A stretch of 64,000 bases of DNA, from NCBI GenBank assembly GCA_041662785.1, contig JBAZRW010000005.1, forward strand, positions 1-64,000, read 5' to 3'. The notes beneath the pieces are model-generated. The model saw only the letters and a list, made by a program, of their open reading frames with translations, was not told the DNA's origin and did no database searches. Positions 8,668 through 17,119 of the stretch are shown here, one piece after another. The position numbers and the translations under genes are program-made. The DNA is from Bdellovibrionales bacterium (lineage in GTDB: Bacteria > Pseudomonadota > Alphaproteobacteria > UBA9219). Every line of letters begins with the position of its first letter. The stretch's first letter is position 1.

Positions 8668-9318
8668 ATGAGAACCCTGTCAACAGCCACACAAAGAACT
8701 CTTCGCCCCTCTATCCCCCTCACCTTTCCCACAAAGCTGCAACCAGCCCTTGTGCCAACGGCATCAATCGATATTGAGGAAGCCCTCCTCTTGATCCAAA
8801 CGCAGCAAGAGCGCATTCGCCAGCTTGAAACGCTTGCCATGACGGATGAGTTGACGGGCCTTATGAACCGACGCGCCTTAATGATGGCTCTGCGGCGCGA
8901 GCTATCCGCCGCGCGACGCAATAAAAAGAATGTCGGTTTGCTGATCCTGATCGATCTGGATGGCTTCAAACAAATCAACGATCTTCATGGTCATCCTATT
9001 GGCGATGTCTATCTGCAAACGGCGGCTTCCGTTCTCCTTACCGAGGTGCGCAGCACGGATTATGTCGCACGGCTGGGCGGCGATGAGTTCGCCGTTTTGC
9101 TAACGCAACTGACCCCCCGCGATGCGGCGCAGCGTCTTGACCTTTTGGAAAAAGCGTTCAACAAACGCGTGATGCACCACCGCGAACACAGTCTGCCGCT
9201 CTGTGGCAGCTTTGGCTTTGCGCTTGTTTGCGAAACAGAGTCGGCAGAGTCGCTGATGATCGCCGCGGACATGAAGCTCTACAGCAGCAAGGCGCGGCGG
9301 AAAATGGGCATGGCCTAA
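8668..9318 (+). CDS. GGDEF-domain diguanylate cyclase, no sensor domain
   Basis: Predicted to make cyclic di-GMP from two GTP. The catalytic loop is LGGDEFAVLL, preceded by the substrate-positioning segment TDELTGLMNRRAL and the metal-binding DLDGFKQIND. RSTD followed by five residues before GGDEF matches the RxxD inhibitory site, so product feedback is likely. The 216 aa protein has only about 50 residues before the domain, including a short helix rich in Gln/Glu (residues 35-55) and no membrane segment. ATG 8668 has GGAG 8 nt upstream. The 236 nt gap to eipB (8432-8667) holds nothing else I can call. Confidence 0.92.
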   Translation: MRTLSTATQRTLRPSIPLTFPTKLQPALVPTASIDIEEALLLIQTQQERIRQLETLAMTDELTGLMNRRALMMALRRELSAARRNKKNVGLLILIDLDGFKQINDLHGHPIGDVYLQTAASVLLTEVRSTDYVARLGGDEFAVLLTQLTPRDAAQRLDLLEKAFNKRVMHHREHSLPLCGSFGFALVCETESAESLMIAADMKLYSSKARRKMGMA

Positions 9319-9330
9319 AAAAAGCGCGTC

Positions 9331-9945
9331 CTACCCCACAAGGTGCTGGGCCATTTGCCCAAGGGACTCATAGAGGTGGAAGCTCCATAACGTGGCCGCG
9401 TAAGCGATAGCAATAAAAACGCCATCGCGTTGCAGCAACCCAATCGTCAAAAAAACCATGCCAAGGCTGGGCGGCAAATTGATAAACGGAACGGGGATCG
9501 CCACCATTAACGCCAAGCATAGCGCCACCAGAGAATGCACGCGCATCATAAGGCTCGACGTCAAAAAACAAAGGCGCGGTTTAATTCTCGGCTCAATCTT
9601 TTCAAGGCCCACGACGGCCAGATGAAGCCCACGGCGCAAAAGGGTTGAGCGAATCTTACGCAGGCGGACAAAGGCAGGAAAGATTGGGGCGCGCTGTCCC
9701 AAAAGCATTTGCACCGACAAGATGACCATCGGAAGTCCGAAGACAATCGAAAGGCCGGGCAACATAAAAATAAAAATGTTCAGACAGGCAAGGATAAGCA
9801 GCAGAAAAATAAAACCATGCACACCAAGAAAAGACAGAAGGCGCGCAACCGTCATATCCTCCCCCTCAGGCAAGGTCTGTTCAAGATGACGGACAAGGGA
9901 GGAAACGGTATCTGGCTTAGATGTCGTTTCGTCGGGTTCTTCCAT
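9331..9945 (-). CDS. ExoD-family exopolysaccharide synthesis membrane protein
   Basis: Inner-membrane protein of the ExoD family (about 200 aa). Sinorhizobium exoD affects exopolysaccharide production and alkaline tolerance; the biochemical role is unknown. After a soluble N-terminus of some 35 residues come hydrophobic segments near 38-70, 75-90, 130-155 and 160-190; FMLPGLSIVFGLPMVILSVQ and PFINLPPSLGMV are the glycine/proline-rich blocks I associate with the family. It ends 12 nt from the convergent diguanylate cyclase gene and starts 9 nt after atpF, so it may be read through from the ATP synthase operon. Confidence 0.83.
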   Translation of the reverse strand: MEEPDETTSKPDTVSSLVRHLEQTLPEGEDMTVARLLSFLGVHGFIFLLLILACLNIFIFMLPGLSIVFGLPMVILSVQMLLGQRAPIFPAFVRLRKIRSTLLRRGLHLAVVGLEKIEPRIKPRLCFLTSSLMMRVHSLVALCLALMVAIPVPFINLPPSLGMVFLTIGLLQRDGVFIAIAYAATLWSFHLYESLGQMAQHLVG

Positions 9946-9954
9946 AAAAAGGCC

Positions 9955-10467
9955 CTAGGCTGTCTTGGCTATTTTTAAAGAGGGTAAATCCTCAATGATT
10001 TTGTCAAGAAGCGCCGATGTCTCCGCCCCGCCAGCCATGGTGTTCAGCTTGCCGCGCGCTTCGCTTAACGCTTCGTCAATGATATAGGCGCGCACCTCGG
10101 CCAGAGCATCCTCATGTGCCAAACGAATACGGTCAACAACAATTTTCTCGTGACGCTCTAACATCAAACGCAAATCATCCTGAGCCTCGCTCCGCAACCG
10201 ATTGGCGTCTTCGCGCGCTTGTTCGACAATACGTTCAGCCTCCATCACGGCATCGCGCTCACGGCTTCTGTAATCCTGAAGGGTCGCTTCAGCTTCGGCA
10301 TGAAGCCGCTTGGCTTCGTCAAGATCAAAGCGAACCTTGGCAATCTCGCCATCAAGCCAACTAAGAAGAGGCCCGCGGATCGATTTCATGGCAACAGCCA
10401 AGAACGCGACAACCGCCACAGCGTACCAGAATGTTGTGTTATTGAGAAAGGATGATGTTTCGTGCAT
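9955..10467 (-). CDS. atpF: ATP synthase F0 subunit b
   Basis: One of two b-type stalk subunits. A single N-terminal membrane helix (about residues 8-28, FWYAVAVVAFLAVAM) is followed by a long charged helix rich in Glu, Arg and Ala (30-140) that dimerises and reaches F1. Its first base is shared with the last base of the b' stop at 10467, so translation is probably coupled. It is the last F0 gene; the F1 genes are not in the window, as expected for alphaproteobacteria, where the two operons are separate. Confidence 0.93.
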   Translation of the reverse strand: MHETSSFLNNTTFWYAVAVVAFLAVAMKSIRGPLLSWLDGEIAKVRFDLDEAKRLHAEAEATLQDYRSRERDAVMEAERIVEQAREDANRLRSEAQDDLRLMLERHEKIVVDRIRLAHEDALAEVRAYIIDEALSEARGKLNTMAGGAETSALLDKIIEDLPSLKIAKTA

Positions 10468-11024
10468 TACGCCCTCCCTTTATCGGGCGATGGACTGATT
10501 CCAGCCTCCATCAGCTTGGTCACAACCAAATGGACAAGATCATTGATATGCTCCTGTGTTTCTTTCAGCGCTTCTTGTTTGGCCTGCGCGATGTTTTCTT
10601 GGGCCACAATCATGCGATGGCGAAGCTCTTGCTCCAGCTGATCGCTTTGAGCCGCCGCCTCATGCGAGGCGGCCACAACGATGGCGCTAACTGTATCTTG
10701 AGCCTTGCGGCGAGCGTCATGAATATCCTCTTCATACGCCCTGACAACCTCGGCAGCTTGCTCACTCACCAAACGCGCGGCTTCCAAATCGATGGTCAAA
10801 AGACGCTTTCTTTTGTCAATCGTCTTACGAATACCCGGAATGCCAAAGACCGTCATCAGCACAAAAAGAACAAGAAAAGACGACACCATCCAAAAAAGCA
10901 CACCGGGATAAAGCGCGACGTCCAGTTGCGGCAAGGTCTTAGACCCTTGCTCTTCGGCTATAGCCGGAGAAGCCCATACAAGAAGACCCCATAAGGCCGC
11001 AACAGGAACGTCAATACGCTTCAT
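10467..11024 (-). CDS. atpF': ATP synthase F0 subunit b'
   Basis: Second b-type stalk subunit, found in alphaproteobacteria and phototrophs, forming a b/b' heterodimer. It has a leader-like N-terminus (ALWGLLVWASPAIA, about 10-23), then LPQLDVALYPGVLFWMVSSFLVLFV with the membrane helix near 35-60, then a long charged coiled-coil. The LPQLD....PG..FW block is typical of b' proteins. At 185 aa it is slightly long because of the N-terminal extension. It lies between atpE and atpF. Confidence 0.92.
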   Translation of the reverse strand: MKRIDVPVAALWGLLVWASPAIAEEQGSKTLPQLDVALYPGVLFWMVSSFLVLFVLMTVFGIPGIRKTIDKRKRLLTIDLEAARLVSEQAAEVVRAYEEDIHDARRKAQDTVSAIVVAASHEAAAQSDQLEQELRHRMIVAQENIAQAKQEALKETQEHINDLVHLVVTKLMEAGISPSPDKGRA

Positions 11025-11060
11025 AATCGTACTTTTCTATCAGATGTTTCGCGGGACGCC

Positions 11061-11291
11061 TTAAACGACAAAAATCAACAAAGCCGCGACAACGAAGCTC
11101 ATCAGCAAAACAAGCTCGGTACCGGCAAAACCGATAAAGCCTACCATACGCAACTTGGCATCAGCCGAAGGATTGCGGGCGATGGCACTCAGCCACGATG
11201 AAAACACCGTGGAAATACCGTAACCAGCGCCGATACCGCCGCCCAGCATCGTAAGACCAACACCGATGTATTTCAGATCAGAACCTTCCAT
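11061..11291 (-). CDS. atpE: ATP synthase F0 subunit c
   Basis: Proteolipid of the rotor ring. The 76 aa protein forms a helical hairpin: helix 1 carries the packed glycines GGGIGAGYG, the polar loop is ARNPSAD with the conserved Arg-Asn-Pro, and helix 2 carries the ion-binding glutamate in GFAGTELVLLMSF (about Glu59). No sodium-binding set (Gln/Ser/Thr pattern) is obvious, so a proton ring is likely. It sits between atpB and the b' gene. Confidence 0.95.
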   Translation of the reverse strand: MEGSDLKYIGVGLTMLGGGIGAGYGISTVFSSWLSAIARNPSADAKLRMVGFIGFAGTELVLLMSFVVAALLIFVV

Positions 11292-11347
11292 AACGAACTC
11301 CTTTAACTGACTTGGGTTTAGGATTAGACGAAATCTCAGTTACCTGC

Positions 11348-12100
11348 TTAATGCATCTCTAGCGCATCACGCAAATAAACCGAACTTAAAACCGTGAAAA
11401 TGTAGGCTTGAAGAAGCGCGACAAACACTTCAAAGCCCACAATAGCCACGTTCAAGAGCAAGGGCAAGACACCAACGCTTGCAACCCAACCGGAGGTCGC
11501 AATAGCCGCCGTCATGCCTGCAAAAACTTTAAGTAGAATATGACCCGCCAACATGTTGGCAAAAAGACGAAGGGAGAGGCTGAAGGGTCTGATAAAGAAA
11601 GACACCATCTCAATCGGAAAAATAACAGGGGCTAAAAACCCAGGAACGCCCGATGGTAAAAAGACATGGAGGAAGTGAAACCCATGTTTGACAAAACCCG
11701 TAGTCAAAACAACGGCAATCACAGCAAGCGCCAGACAAAGGTTGGCTACAAGTTGACTCGTTACCGTATAAAAGCCAGGCACAAGCCCCAGAATGTTACT
11801 CATCGCGATAAACAGGAAGATCGTGAAAAGGAACGGCAGGAAAGGCCTGCCTTTCGGCCCCGCGCTTTCCAGCAAAATGCCATCGACCATATTATAAATC
11901 ATTTCGACCAAAACCTGCCAGCGACCAGGAATGACATTACGGCGCATCATCGGCAAAAGCACAAGCAGCGTGCCGCAAACAACGGCCAGCACAGCGCCTA
12001 AAGAAAAATTAGTGAATGTAATCGCGTGGCCGCCCAACTCAAAAAGCGGCGCGGTCAGATCATGAACCTCAAACTGTTCAATAGGCGAATGCATACCCAT
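11348..12100 (-). CDS. atpB: ATP synthase F0 subunit a
   Basis: Static proton-channel subunit of F0. The 250 aa protein has about five to six membrane helices. The essential arginine lies in FIRPFSLSLRLFANMLAGH, and the C-terminal block FEVFVALLQAYIFTVLSSVYL is the family signature. The N-terminus (HSPIEQFEVHDLTA) is typical of alphaproteobacterial subunit a. It follows atpI by 11 nt and is 56 nt before atpE in the operon. Confidence 0.96.
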   Translation of the reverse strand: MGMHSPIEQFEVHDLTAPLFELGGHAITFTNFSLGAVLAVVCGTLLVLLPMMRRNVIPGRWQVLVEMIYNMVDGILLESAGPKGRPFLPFLFTIFLFIAMSNILGLVPGFYTVTSQLVANLCLALAVIAVVLTTGFVKHGFHFLHVFLPSGVPGFLAPVIFPIEMVSFFIRPFSLSLRLFANMLAGHILLKVFAGMTAAIATSGWVASVGVLPLLLNVAIVGFEVFVALLQAYIFTVLSSVYLRDALEMH

Positions 12101-12111
12101 ACGTAAAACCC

Positions 12112-12438
12112 CTATTCCTTGCGTCCTTCATCGTCGTCTGTCTTCTTAGACAAAAAGCGAAGGATCGTCCAGAACCCAAAAACAAAACCAACAACCAAAA
12201 GCGCGAGCATCAACCAAGGCGCCGTATCCAAGCGTCGATCCAAATACCACCCCAAAGCCCCCGACAAAACGATCCCAGCGACAAAGTCCGATCCGACCCG
12301 TATCATCTGCGCCGCTTGGGTGTGAGCCTTCGCCCCTTCAGAGACCCTCCCGCTTTGCATGGGATTCGCCACCTTTTGCGCCTGATCAATCCGCTTAGCC
12401 AAGGATTCTAGCCTGCCGCGATCACTATCGTTGACCAT
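12112..12438 (-). CDS. atpI: ATP synthase accessory protein AtpI (AtpZ/AtpI family)
   Basis: Small membrane protein that begins many F0 operons; linked to c-ring assembly and Mg2+ handling, though not essential where tested. Residues 1-40 are polar. Two hydrophobic segments follow, near 46-66 (DFVAGIVLSGALGWYLD) and 73-93 (APWLMLALLVVGFVFGFW), and the tail is charged. The GxxLGWYLDRRLDTAPWLML pattern is the one I recognise from AtpI of alphaproteobacteria. It is first in atpI-atpB-atpE-atpF'-atpF. Confidence 0.88.
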   Translation of the reverse strand: MVNDSDRGRLESLAKRIDQAQKVANPMQSGRVSEGAKAHTQAAQMIRVGSDFVAGIVLSGALGWYLDRRLDTAPWLMLALLVVGFVFGFWTILRFLSKKTDDDEGRKE

Positions 12439-12473
12439 AGACCTAATCCTTCACGAACGGAGAAATCCGCCGC

Positions 12474-12502
12474 AAAGTAGGAGGCCTGACCGCCTAAGTC
12501 AA
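12474..12502 (-). promoter_or_regulatory. Candidate promoter of the F0 operon
   Basis: On the minus strand TTGACT (12497-12502) and TACTTT (12474-12479) are separated by 17 nt and lie about 40 nt before the atpI start. The -35 is good and the -10 weak; position is the main support. The phoH stop is 78 nt upstream, so read-through from phoH is also possible. Confidence 0.3.
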
Positions 12503-12579
12503 GCGGGCATTATAAGGGTCCCCGCATCATAGGGCCATCACCGTCCAGCGGTGTGATTTCTATGCGAATCTTGCTGCTT

Positions 12580-13350
12580 TTATAACACCCGCAGCATACT
12601 GGCGACAAGCGGGTGACGAACGATATCTTGATCCGTTAGTTGGACGACGGAAACGCCCTCGACAACGGATAATTTCTGCGCGATGTCGGCCAAGCCCGAA
12701 AGCCCGCCCAAAAGGTCGCTTTGGTCGGGATCGCCCGTTAAAACCATTGTGGAATGCCATCCAAGGCGCGTGAGGAGCATCTTAATCTGCACATAAGTGC
12801 AGTTTTGAGCCTCATCAATCACCACAAAGGCATTGTTAAGGGTGCGCCCCCGCATAAAGCCGATAGGCGCGATTTCGATAATTCCATCCATAAGGGATTG
12901 TTTAAGCTTCTTAACGCCAAGCCTGTCATTCAAGGCATCATACAGGGGCCTAAGGTAAGGAGCCATCTTCTCCTGCAAATCGCCTGGTAAAAAGCCCAAA
13001 TGCTCGCCCGATTCGACGGCGGGGCGGGAGAGAATGATTCGATCTACCTTCCCCGTCTCAAGCGCCTCAACCGCTGCGCTGATCGCCAGATAGGTCTTGC
13101 CCGTTCCGGCAGGCCCAACAGCCACCACAAGGTTATCCTTAGCCATAGCCTCAATCAAAGCCGCCTGATGCTCGTTTTGGGGGCGCACCTTACGCACATA
13201 TTTCTGTTCGCGGCGGCTGGTGATGGGACTGCCGATGGGATCCCAGCCCTCTTGCTCGGCACGAGCAAACTCAGGAATATCGCGCCGCTCGCGCCCGCTT
13301 CTTTCATGACGGAATTCTTTTTCTTCCTGACGCGAACGCCGTTTGGTCAT
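12580..13350 (-). CDS. PhoH-family P-loop ATPase
   Basis: Cytosolic ATP-binding protein of the PhoH family, a superfamily 1 helicase-like fold whose role is not settled (RNA metabolism has been proposed). Walker A is GPAGTGKTYLA (about residues 79-89) and Walker B is VVIDEAQN; LTGDPDQSDL is the following conserved block. An Arg/Glu-rich N-terminus of some 55 residues precedes the core, and no KH or PIN domain is present. Unlike the phoH next to ybeY seen in many genomes, this copy is alone, between atpI and rpmJ. Confidence 0.9.
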   Translation of the reverse strand: MTKRRSRQEEKEFRHERSGRERRDIPEFARAEQEGWDPIGSPITSRREQKYVRKVRPQNEHQAALIEAMAKDNLVVAVGPAGTGKTYLAISAAVEALETGKVDRIILSRPAVESGEHLGFLPGDLQEKMAPYLRPLYDALNDRLGVKKLKQSLMDGIIEIAPIGFMRGRTLNNAFVVIDEAQNCTYVQIKMLLTRLGWHSTMVLTGDPDQSDLLGGLSGLADIAQKLSVVEGVSVVQLTDQDIVRHPLVASMLRVL

Positions 13351-13568
13351 AAAGCCTCCCTTCTATGTGTGGCTCAACGCCATAATTTAAAAAGAGAAAA
13401 AACGATTCGCACGCCAAGCTATGTTCAGGCCGCTTCGGTTAACAACTCCCTAAAACCCTATGGTTAATGCCCCTTTGGATACGATTTAAAAAGCCCTTCT
13501 TGACAAGCTAGCCGCAAAACCTTAGGTTGCGCGCTCTTTAGATATTCTTTTGCTATAGGATCAAGACC

Positions 13569-13694
13569 ATGAAAGTCACCAACTCTCTTAAAGCCCTTAA
13601 AAAGCGCGATGCCGCCTGTAAAGTCGTGAAGCGCAAAGGCCGCGTTTATGTTATCAACAAAGTGAACCCACGCTATAAGGCGCGTCAGGGATAA
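13569..13694 (+). CDS. rpmJ: 50S ribosomal protein L36
   Basis: A 41-codon gene for L36, a component of the large ribosomal subunit. The protein starts MKVTNSLKALKKRDAACKVV, is extremely basic and ends NPRYKARQG, typical of the alphaproteobacterial form with a single cysteine and no zinc-binding set (the C- type). A TTGACA at 13500-13505 may be its -35 element, though no matching -10 is clear. A strong terminator follows, so it is transcribed alone. The 218 nt divergent gap to phoH (13351-13568) should carry both promoters. Confidence 0.95.
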   Translation: MKVTNSLKALKKRDAACKVVKRKGRVYVINKVNPRYKARQG

Positions 13695-13714
13695 TTTTTC
13701 TGATAAGACGATTC

Positions 13715-13743
13715 AAAAAGGCGCGGATTCCGCGCCTTTTTTT
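13715..13743. terminator. Bidirectional intrinsic terminator between rpmJ and pyk
   Basis: GGCGCGG (13720-13726) pairs with CCGCGCC (13730-13736) over a three-base loop. A run of seven T follows on the plus strand and five A precede it, so it can stop both rpmJ (+) and pyk (-). Confidence 0.85.
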
Positions 13744-13769
13744 GTTGTTCCAACAGATTCCAATTGAGC

Positions 13770-15224
13770 CTACCCCTGCCCCGCTTCATCGATCACGGCG
13801 ATACGCAGCACGTTCGTCGTGCCGGACGTGCCAAAGGGAACGCCAGCGGTGATGACCACGCGATCATACAGCTTGGCAAGGCCATCCCCGCGCACGATTT
13901 TAACCGCCGTGCTGATAACCTCGGTAAGGCCCGTCACCTCAGGCGTATGGGCGGCATGAACGCCATAGGAAAGAACCAACCGCCGCGCCGTCGCCAACTG
14001 TGAGGTCAGCCCCAAAATAGGCACGTTAGGCCGCTCACGCGCAGCGCGCAATGTTGTCGATCCCGAAGTCGTAAAAGTAACAATCGCGACAGCGCCAATC
14101 GTCTCGGCCACTTGCCGCGCCGCTGCCGTGATCGCATCGGCCCCCGTGCTGAGTAAACCCACCTTCCCCATCAACAAGCCATCCTGCTCTATCGCATCGG
14201 CCTGCGTATGTTGAATGATCCGATCCATGATCATGACCGCCTCAAGCGGGTATTGCCCGCTGGCCGTTTCCGCCGACAACATCACGGCATCCGCGCCGTC
14301 ATAGACGGCGGTGGCCACATCGGACGCTTCCGCCCGCGTCGGGGTTGGCGCAGTGATCATAGACTCCAGCATTTGCGTCGCGACAATCACGGGCTTACCG
14401 AACTTGCGCGCTTCACGAATGATGCGCTTTTGCGTGCGCGGCACGTCCTCAGGCGGCATTTCAACGCCCAAATCGCCACGCGCCACCATCACGCCATCGG
14501 CACGTTCTAAAATCGGGATCAAGCTTTGAATAGCCATGGGCTTTTCCAGCTTGGCCAGAATGGCCGCGCGATTGCCAATCAGCTGCCGCGCTTCCATCAC
14601 GTCTTCCGGCCTTTGCACAAAGGATAAAGCAATCCAGTCCGCGCCCAAATCCAAGGCAATCTCTAAATCGCGGCGATCCTTTTCCGTCAAAACAGAGGCC
14701 GGAATAACCGAATCCGGCACATTGACGCCCTTGCGGTCAGAGAGCTTGTCTCCCACTTCGACAATCGTTTGGACATACCCCTCACCCGCTTCTGTCACGC
14801 GCAAGCGAACCTTGCCATCGTCCAGCAAAAGAATGCTGCCATCCTTTAGCGCCGTAAAAATCTCGGGATGAGGCATCTGCACGCGCGTTTCATCACCCGC
14901 CGTCGCGTCCAGATCCAGCCGGAACGCCTGCCCCGCCTTAATGGCGATAGAACCGTCCTTAAAGACCCCAAGGCGATGCTTGGGCCCTTGCAAATCCGCC
15001 AGCACTGCGATGGGACGGCCAACCTCGGCCTCGACCGCGCGGATGGCGTCCATGCGCGCCTTATGATCCGCCGCCGTGCCATGACTAAAGTTCAAGCGAA
15101 AGACATCGGCTCCCGCGTCATACAAAGCGCGGATCATTTCCTTGGTGGACGAGGTTGGCCCCAAGGTCGCGACGATTTTCGTTTGGCGCAAACGGTGACG
15201 AAGCAAAGGCGGGGGCGTGGTCAT
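13770..15224 (-). CDS. pyk: Pyruvate kinase
   Basis: Transfers phosphate from phosphoenolpyruvate to ADP in the last step of glycolysis; cytosolic, usually tetrameric. The 484 aa length fits. N-terminal TKIVATLGPTSS and FRLNFSHG hold the substrate-binding Arg and the Asn/Ser pair. ILAKLEKPMA contains the catalytic lysine and glutamate of the active-site signature, followed by VMVARGDLGVEMP and ATQMLESM. The C-terminal allosteric domain starts near 345. It is convergent with rpmJ and shares its terminator; a lipoprotein gene lies 15 nt upstream on the same strand. Confidence 0.97.
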   Translation of the reverse strand: MTTPPPLLRHRLRQTKIVATLGPTSSTKEMIRALYDAGADVFRLNFSHGTAADHKARMDAIRAVEAEVGRPIAVLADLQGPKHRLGVFKDGSIAIKAGQAFRLDLDATAGDETRVQMPHPEIFTALKDGSILLLDDGKVRLRVTEAGEGYVQTIVEVGDKLSDRKGVNVPDSVIPASVLTEKDRRDLEIALDLGADWIALSFVQRPEDVMEARQLIGNRAAILAKLEKPMAIQSLIPILERADGVMVARGDLGVEMPPEDVPRTQKRIIREARKFGKPVIVATQMLESMITAPTPTRAEASDVATAVYDGADAVMLSAETASGQYPLEAVMIMDRIIQHTQADAIEQDGLLMGKVGLLSTGADAITAAARQVAETIGAVAIVTFTTSGSTTLRAARERPNVPILGLTSQLATARRLVLSYGVHAAHTPEVTGLTEVISTAVKIVRGDGLAKLYDRVVITAGVPFGTSGTTNVLRIAVIDEAGQG

Positions 15225-15239
15225 AGATTAATTCCCTTT

Positions 15240-15659
15240 TCAGTAACAAAAAAAGTGGCAAGCGGAAGGCTCGATCACCTTACCCCCGCATTGCGTAAAG
15301 CAGGTGTCATATACAGCCTGACATTCGTGGCGACACTCTTCGGCAACGCAGCGCTCAGGCCTTTCAAAGTCACGCGGGCGAAGCTCCACAGGCTGCTTGG
15401 TCTTGAACTGTTCAACCGTATAGGCCTCATAGTCCTTAATCGCTTGCGCTTGCATAACGTTCGTGCAGCCGCGTTCCTTGAGACCACACGACTCATGGCA
15501 GTGATCCTGCGCCTCACGGCACTGAAAAGAGCAAAGCCGCCCCCCTGGATTCGCCGGAAGCGTATAACGGGTGGGCAGTTTTCCACTCCCCTCTCCCCCG
15601 CCGGAACAGGCCGACAGCAAAAGGATCAAGGATAAATAAAAGGATAGGCGCAAACGCAT
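15240..15659 (-). CDS. Cysteine-patterned lipoprotein (139 aa)
   Basis: A predicted lipoprotein: hydrophobic signal (residues 3-17) ending in a lipobox LLSAC, so Cys18 would be lipidated. The mature part has 12 more cysteines. Two modules share the exact spacing C-x3-C-x6-C-x3-C (CSFQCREAQDHCHESC and CRHECQAVYDTCFTQC), separated by a charged helix-like linker; a last CHFFC ends the protein. The pattern suggests two disulfide-stapled helical hairpins exposed in the periplasm. I do not recognise the family. It is upstream of pyk, perhaps co-transcribed by chance. The 114 nt between its start and the tRNA should hold its promoter. Confidence 0.78.
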   Translation of the reverse strand: MRLRLSFYLSLILLLSACSGGGEGSGKLPTRYTLPANPGGRLCSFQCREAQDHCHESCGLKERGCTNVMQAQAIKDYEAYTVEQFKTKQPVELRPRDFERPERCVAEECRHECQAVYDTCFTQCGGKVIEPSACHFFCY

Positions 15660-15773
15660 GGTTAATTCATACGGCTTCTTGAAAGTGAAGACAAGAGCTT
15701 AAAGGAGGGATGACAAGACCAAAAAGGTGATGTATGTAGGTCTCCATGACGCGCAAGCAGCGTCCATCCCAAG

Positions 15774-15849
15774 GCCCCTATAGCTCAGCTGGTAGAGCAA
15801 CTGATTTGTAATCAGTAGGTCACGTGTTCGAATCATGTTGGGGGCACCA
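15774..15849 (+). tRNA. tRNA-Thr (TGT anticodon)
   Basis: A 76-nt cloverleaf. The acceptor stem GCCCCTA pairs with TGGGGGC (one G-T pair), the D arm begins GCTCAGCTGGTAGAGC, the anticodon loop TTTGTAA carries TGT, and the T arm is ACGTG-TTCGAAT-CATGT. The discriminator is A and the CCA end is encoded. It lies between the lipoprotein gene and the ydbH-like operon. Confidence 0.96.
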
Positions 15850-15900
15850 TAACTTAAAACTAAGCCTCACCTTGGCCATAATTCCCGATTATGATGCGTT

Positions 15901-16926
15901 ATGGTTGGTTTTTCCCAAAAAACAAAGATTGGTTTTGCGGCACTGGCGCTTAGCGTGTTTGTCATCATTGTCGCGGTGGTGTTGTCATGGCGGCCTTTGC
16001 TTGAGACCCAAATAAAGAACGCGCTTGAAGAGCGCGGTTTTGAAAATGTTCAACTGACGCTTTCAAATGAAGAGCAGGACAGCCTTTCTTTTAAAGACGT
16101 GCAGCTTGGTGCGCCCGTGCCGCTTAGCGCAGAAAACATAACCGTAACCTATGCGCCGCTTGATCTTCTCGCGGGAAAAACGGGGACATGGCAGGTCAAG
16201 AACCTTCAAATTAGAAACGACGCTTTCCCCCTCCCCGCTTTGAATGGCAAGGGAACGATTTTTGCGCAATCAGACCATGTGGCGATTCAAGGCCAGTTCG
16301 AAAGCGCTGATCACGCCTATAAGCTTCGTTTTCAAACGGATTATTCTTTCCGCGATCCCAATAAGCGAGAGCTTACGATCCTTTCCGCCGTGATGCCGTG
16401 GAACGGTGGGACGGTAGCAACACAAAACGTGAAAATCCTGCTTGAAGACCGACAAGTTTTGGACGTGAAACTGAATCTTGAGCGCGTTTCGGCGGATGCA
16501 CTTTTGAAACAATTGACGGGCCAGAAAGCCTCCGCCACGGGCACAATCTCTGGCACGCTTCCCGTAACCATCGACAAAGACGGAACCATCGCCGTTCATG
16601 AAGGCACTTTGCAGGCACAAGAGCCCGGCATCATAACCCTGTCGCCCGATGTTATCCCAGGCGACAATCCACAGGTTGATTTTGTGCGCAACGTGATGAA
16701 AGACCTTCACTACACGCTTTTTTCCGTGCGTCTGGATAGTGATAAAAACAACAGGCTTTCGGTACTGATGACGCTCCATGGAAACAATCCCGCCGTTCAA
16801 AACGGTCGAGCCGTCGAATTAAATGTGCATTTGACCGGCGATATGCTAAATTTCGTGCAGCAAAATCTTATCTGGCTATCTGATCCCCAAAAACTTCTGG
16901 AGCGAGGCCAAAATGAAAACAAGTAG
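15901..16926 (+). CDS. YdbH-like protein, short form (AsmA-like superfamily)
   Basis: Probable inner-membrane-anchored AsmA-like protein related to E. coli YdbH, which with lipoprotein YnbE forms an envelope bridge for phospholipid transport. One membrane segment lies near residues 10-30 (FAALALSVFVIIVAVVLSW); the remainder is beta-rich, with alternating hydrophobic strands. The C-terminal half (GTLPVTIDKDGTIAVHEG; LHGNNPAVQNGRAVELNVHL) matches the conserved YdbH C-terminal pattern. At 341 aa it is less than half the E. coli length (about 880). The assignment is supported by the ynbE- and ydbL-like genes that follow, the first overlapping by 14 nt. Confidence 0.75.
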   Translation: MVGFSQKTKIGFAALALSVFVIIVAVVLSWRPLLETQIKNALEERGFENVQLTLSNEEQDSLSFKDVQLGAPVPLSAENITVTYAPLDLLAGKTGTWQVKNLQIRNDAFPLPALNGKGTIFAQSDHVAIQGQFESADHAYKLRFQTDYSFRDPNKRELTILSAVMPWNGGTVATQNVKILLEDRQVLDVKLNLERVSADALLKQLTGQKASATGTISGTLPVTIDKDGTIAVHEGTLQAQEPGIITLSPDVIPGDNPQVDFVRNVMKDLHYTLFSVRLDSDKNNRLSVLMTLHGNNPAVQNGRAVELNVHLTGDMLNFVQQNLIWLSDPQKLLERGQNENK

Positions 16927-17107
16927 ATTGATAATAGCCCTCCCGTTCTTGCTGGCGACCATAATCGCCTGTACGCCAACCGTTCAGCTGCAAGCGCCGG
17001 ACAAACCGATTGAGATCAACCTGAACGTCAATATCGAGCAGCATATCAAAGTCGAGATCCAAAAAGATGTGCAACAAGCCATCGCCAAGAACCCAAACGT
17101 CTTTTAA
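16913..17107 (+). CDS. YnbE-like small lipoprotein
   Basis: A 64 aa outer-membrane lipoprotein candidate: signal segment ending in the lipobox TIIAC (Cys20), then CTPTVQLQAPDKPIEINLNVNI, the block I recognise from YnbE proteins, and a helical charged tail. YnbE multimers are proposed to extend YdbH across the periplasm by beta-strand stacking. It overlaps the end of the ydbH-like gene by 14 nt and precedes the ydbL-like gene by 12 nt, reproducing the E. coli order. Confidence 0.85.
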   Translation: MKTSRLIIALPFLLATIIACTPTVQLQAPDKPIEINLNVNIEQHIKVEIQKDVQQAIAKNPNVF

Positions 17108-17119
17108 CAGGAGGCTCCC

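Noticed and set aside
14868..15635. 255-codon open frame on the plus strand
   Set aside because: It runs antisense across the N-terminal part of pyk and the lipoprotein gene, with no ribosome site and Arg-rich translation.
15834..15849. tRNA-Thr 3' end as the source of the 19-21 kb repeats
   Set aside because: The acceptor strand is TGGGGGC, unlike CCGGCAC in the repeats, so this tRNA is not the parent.
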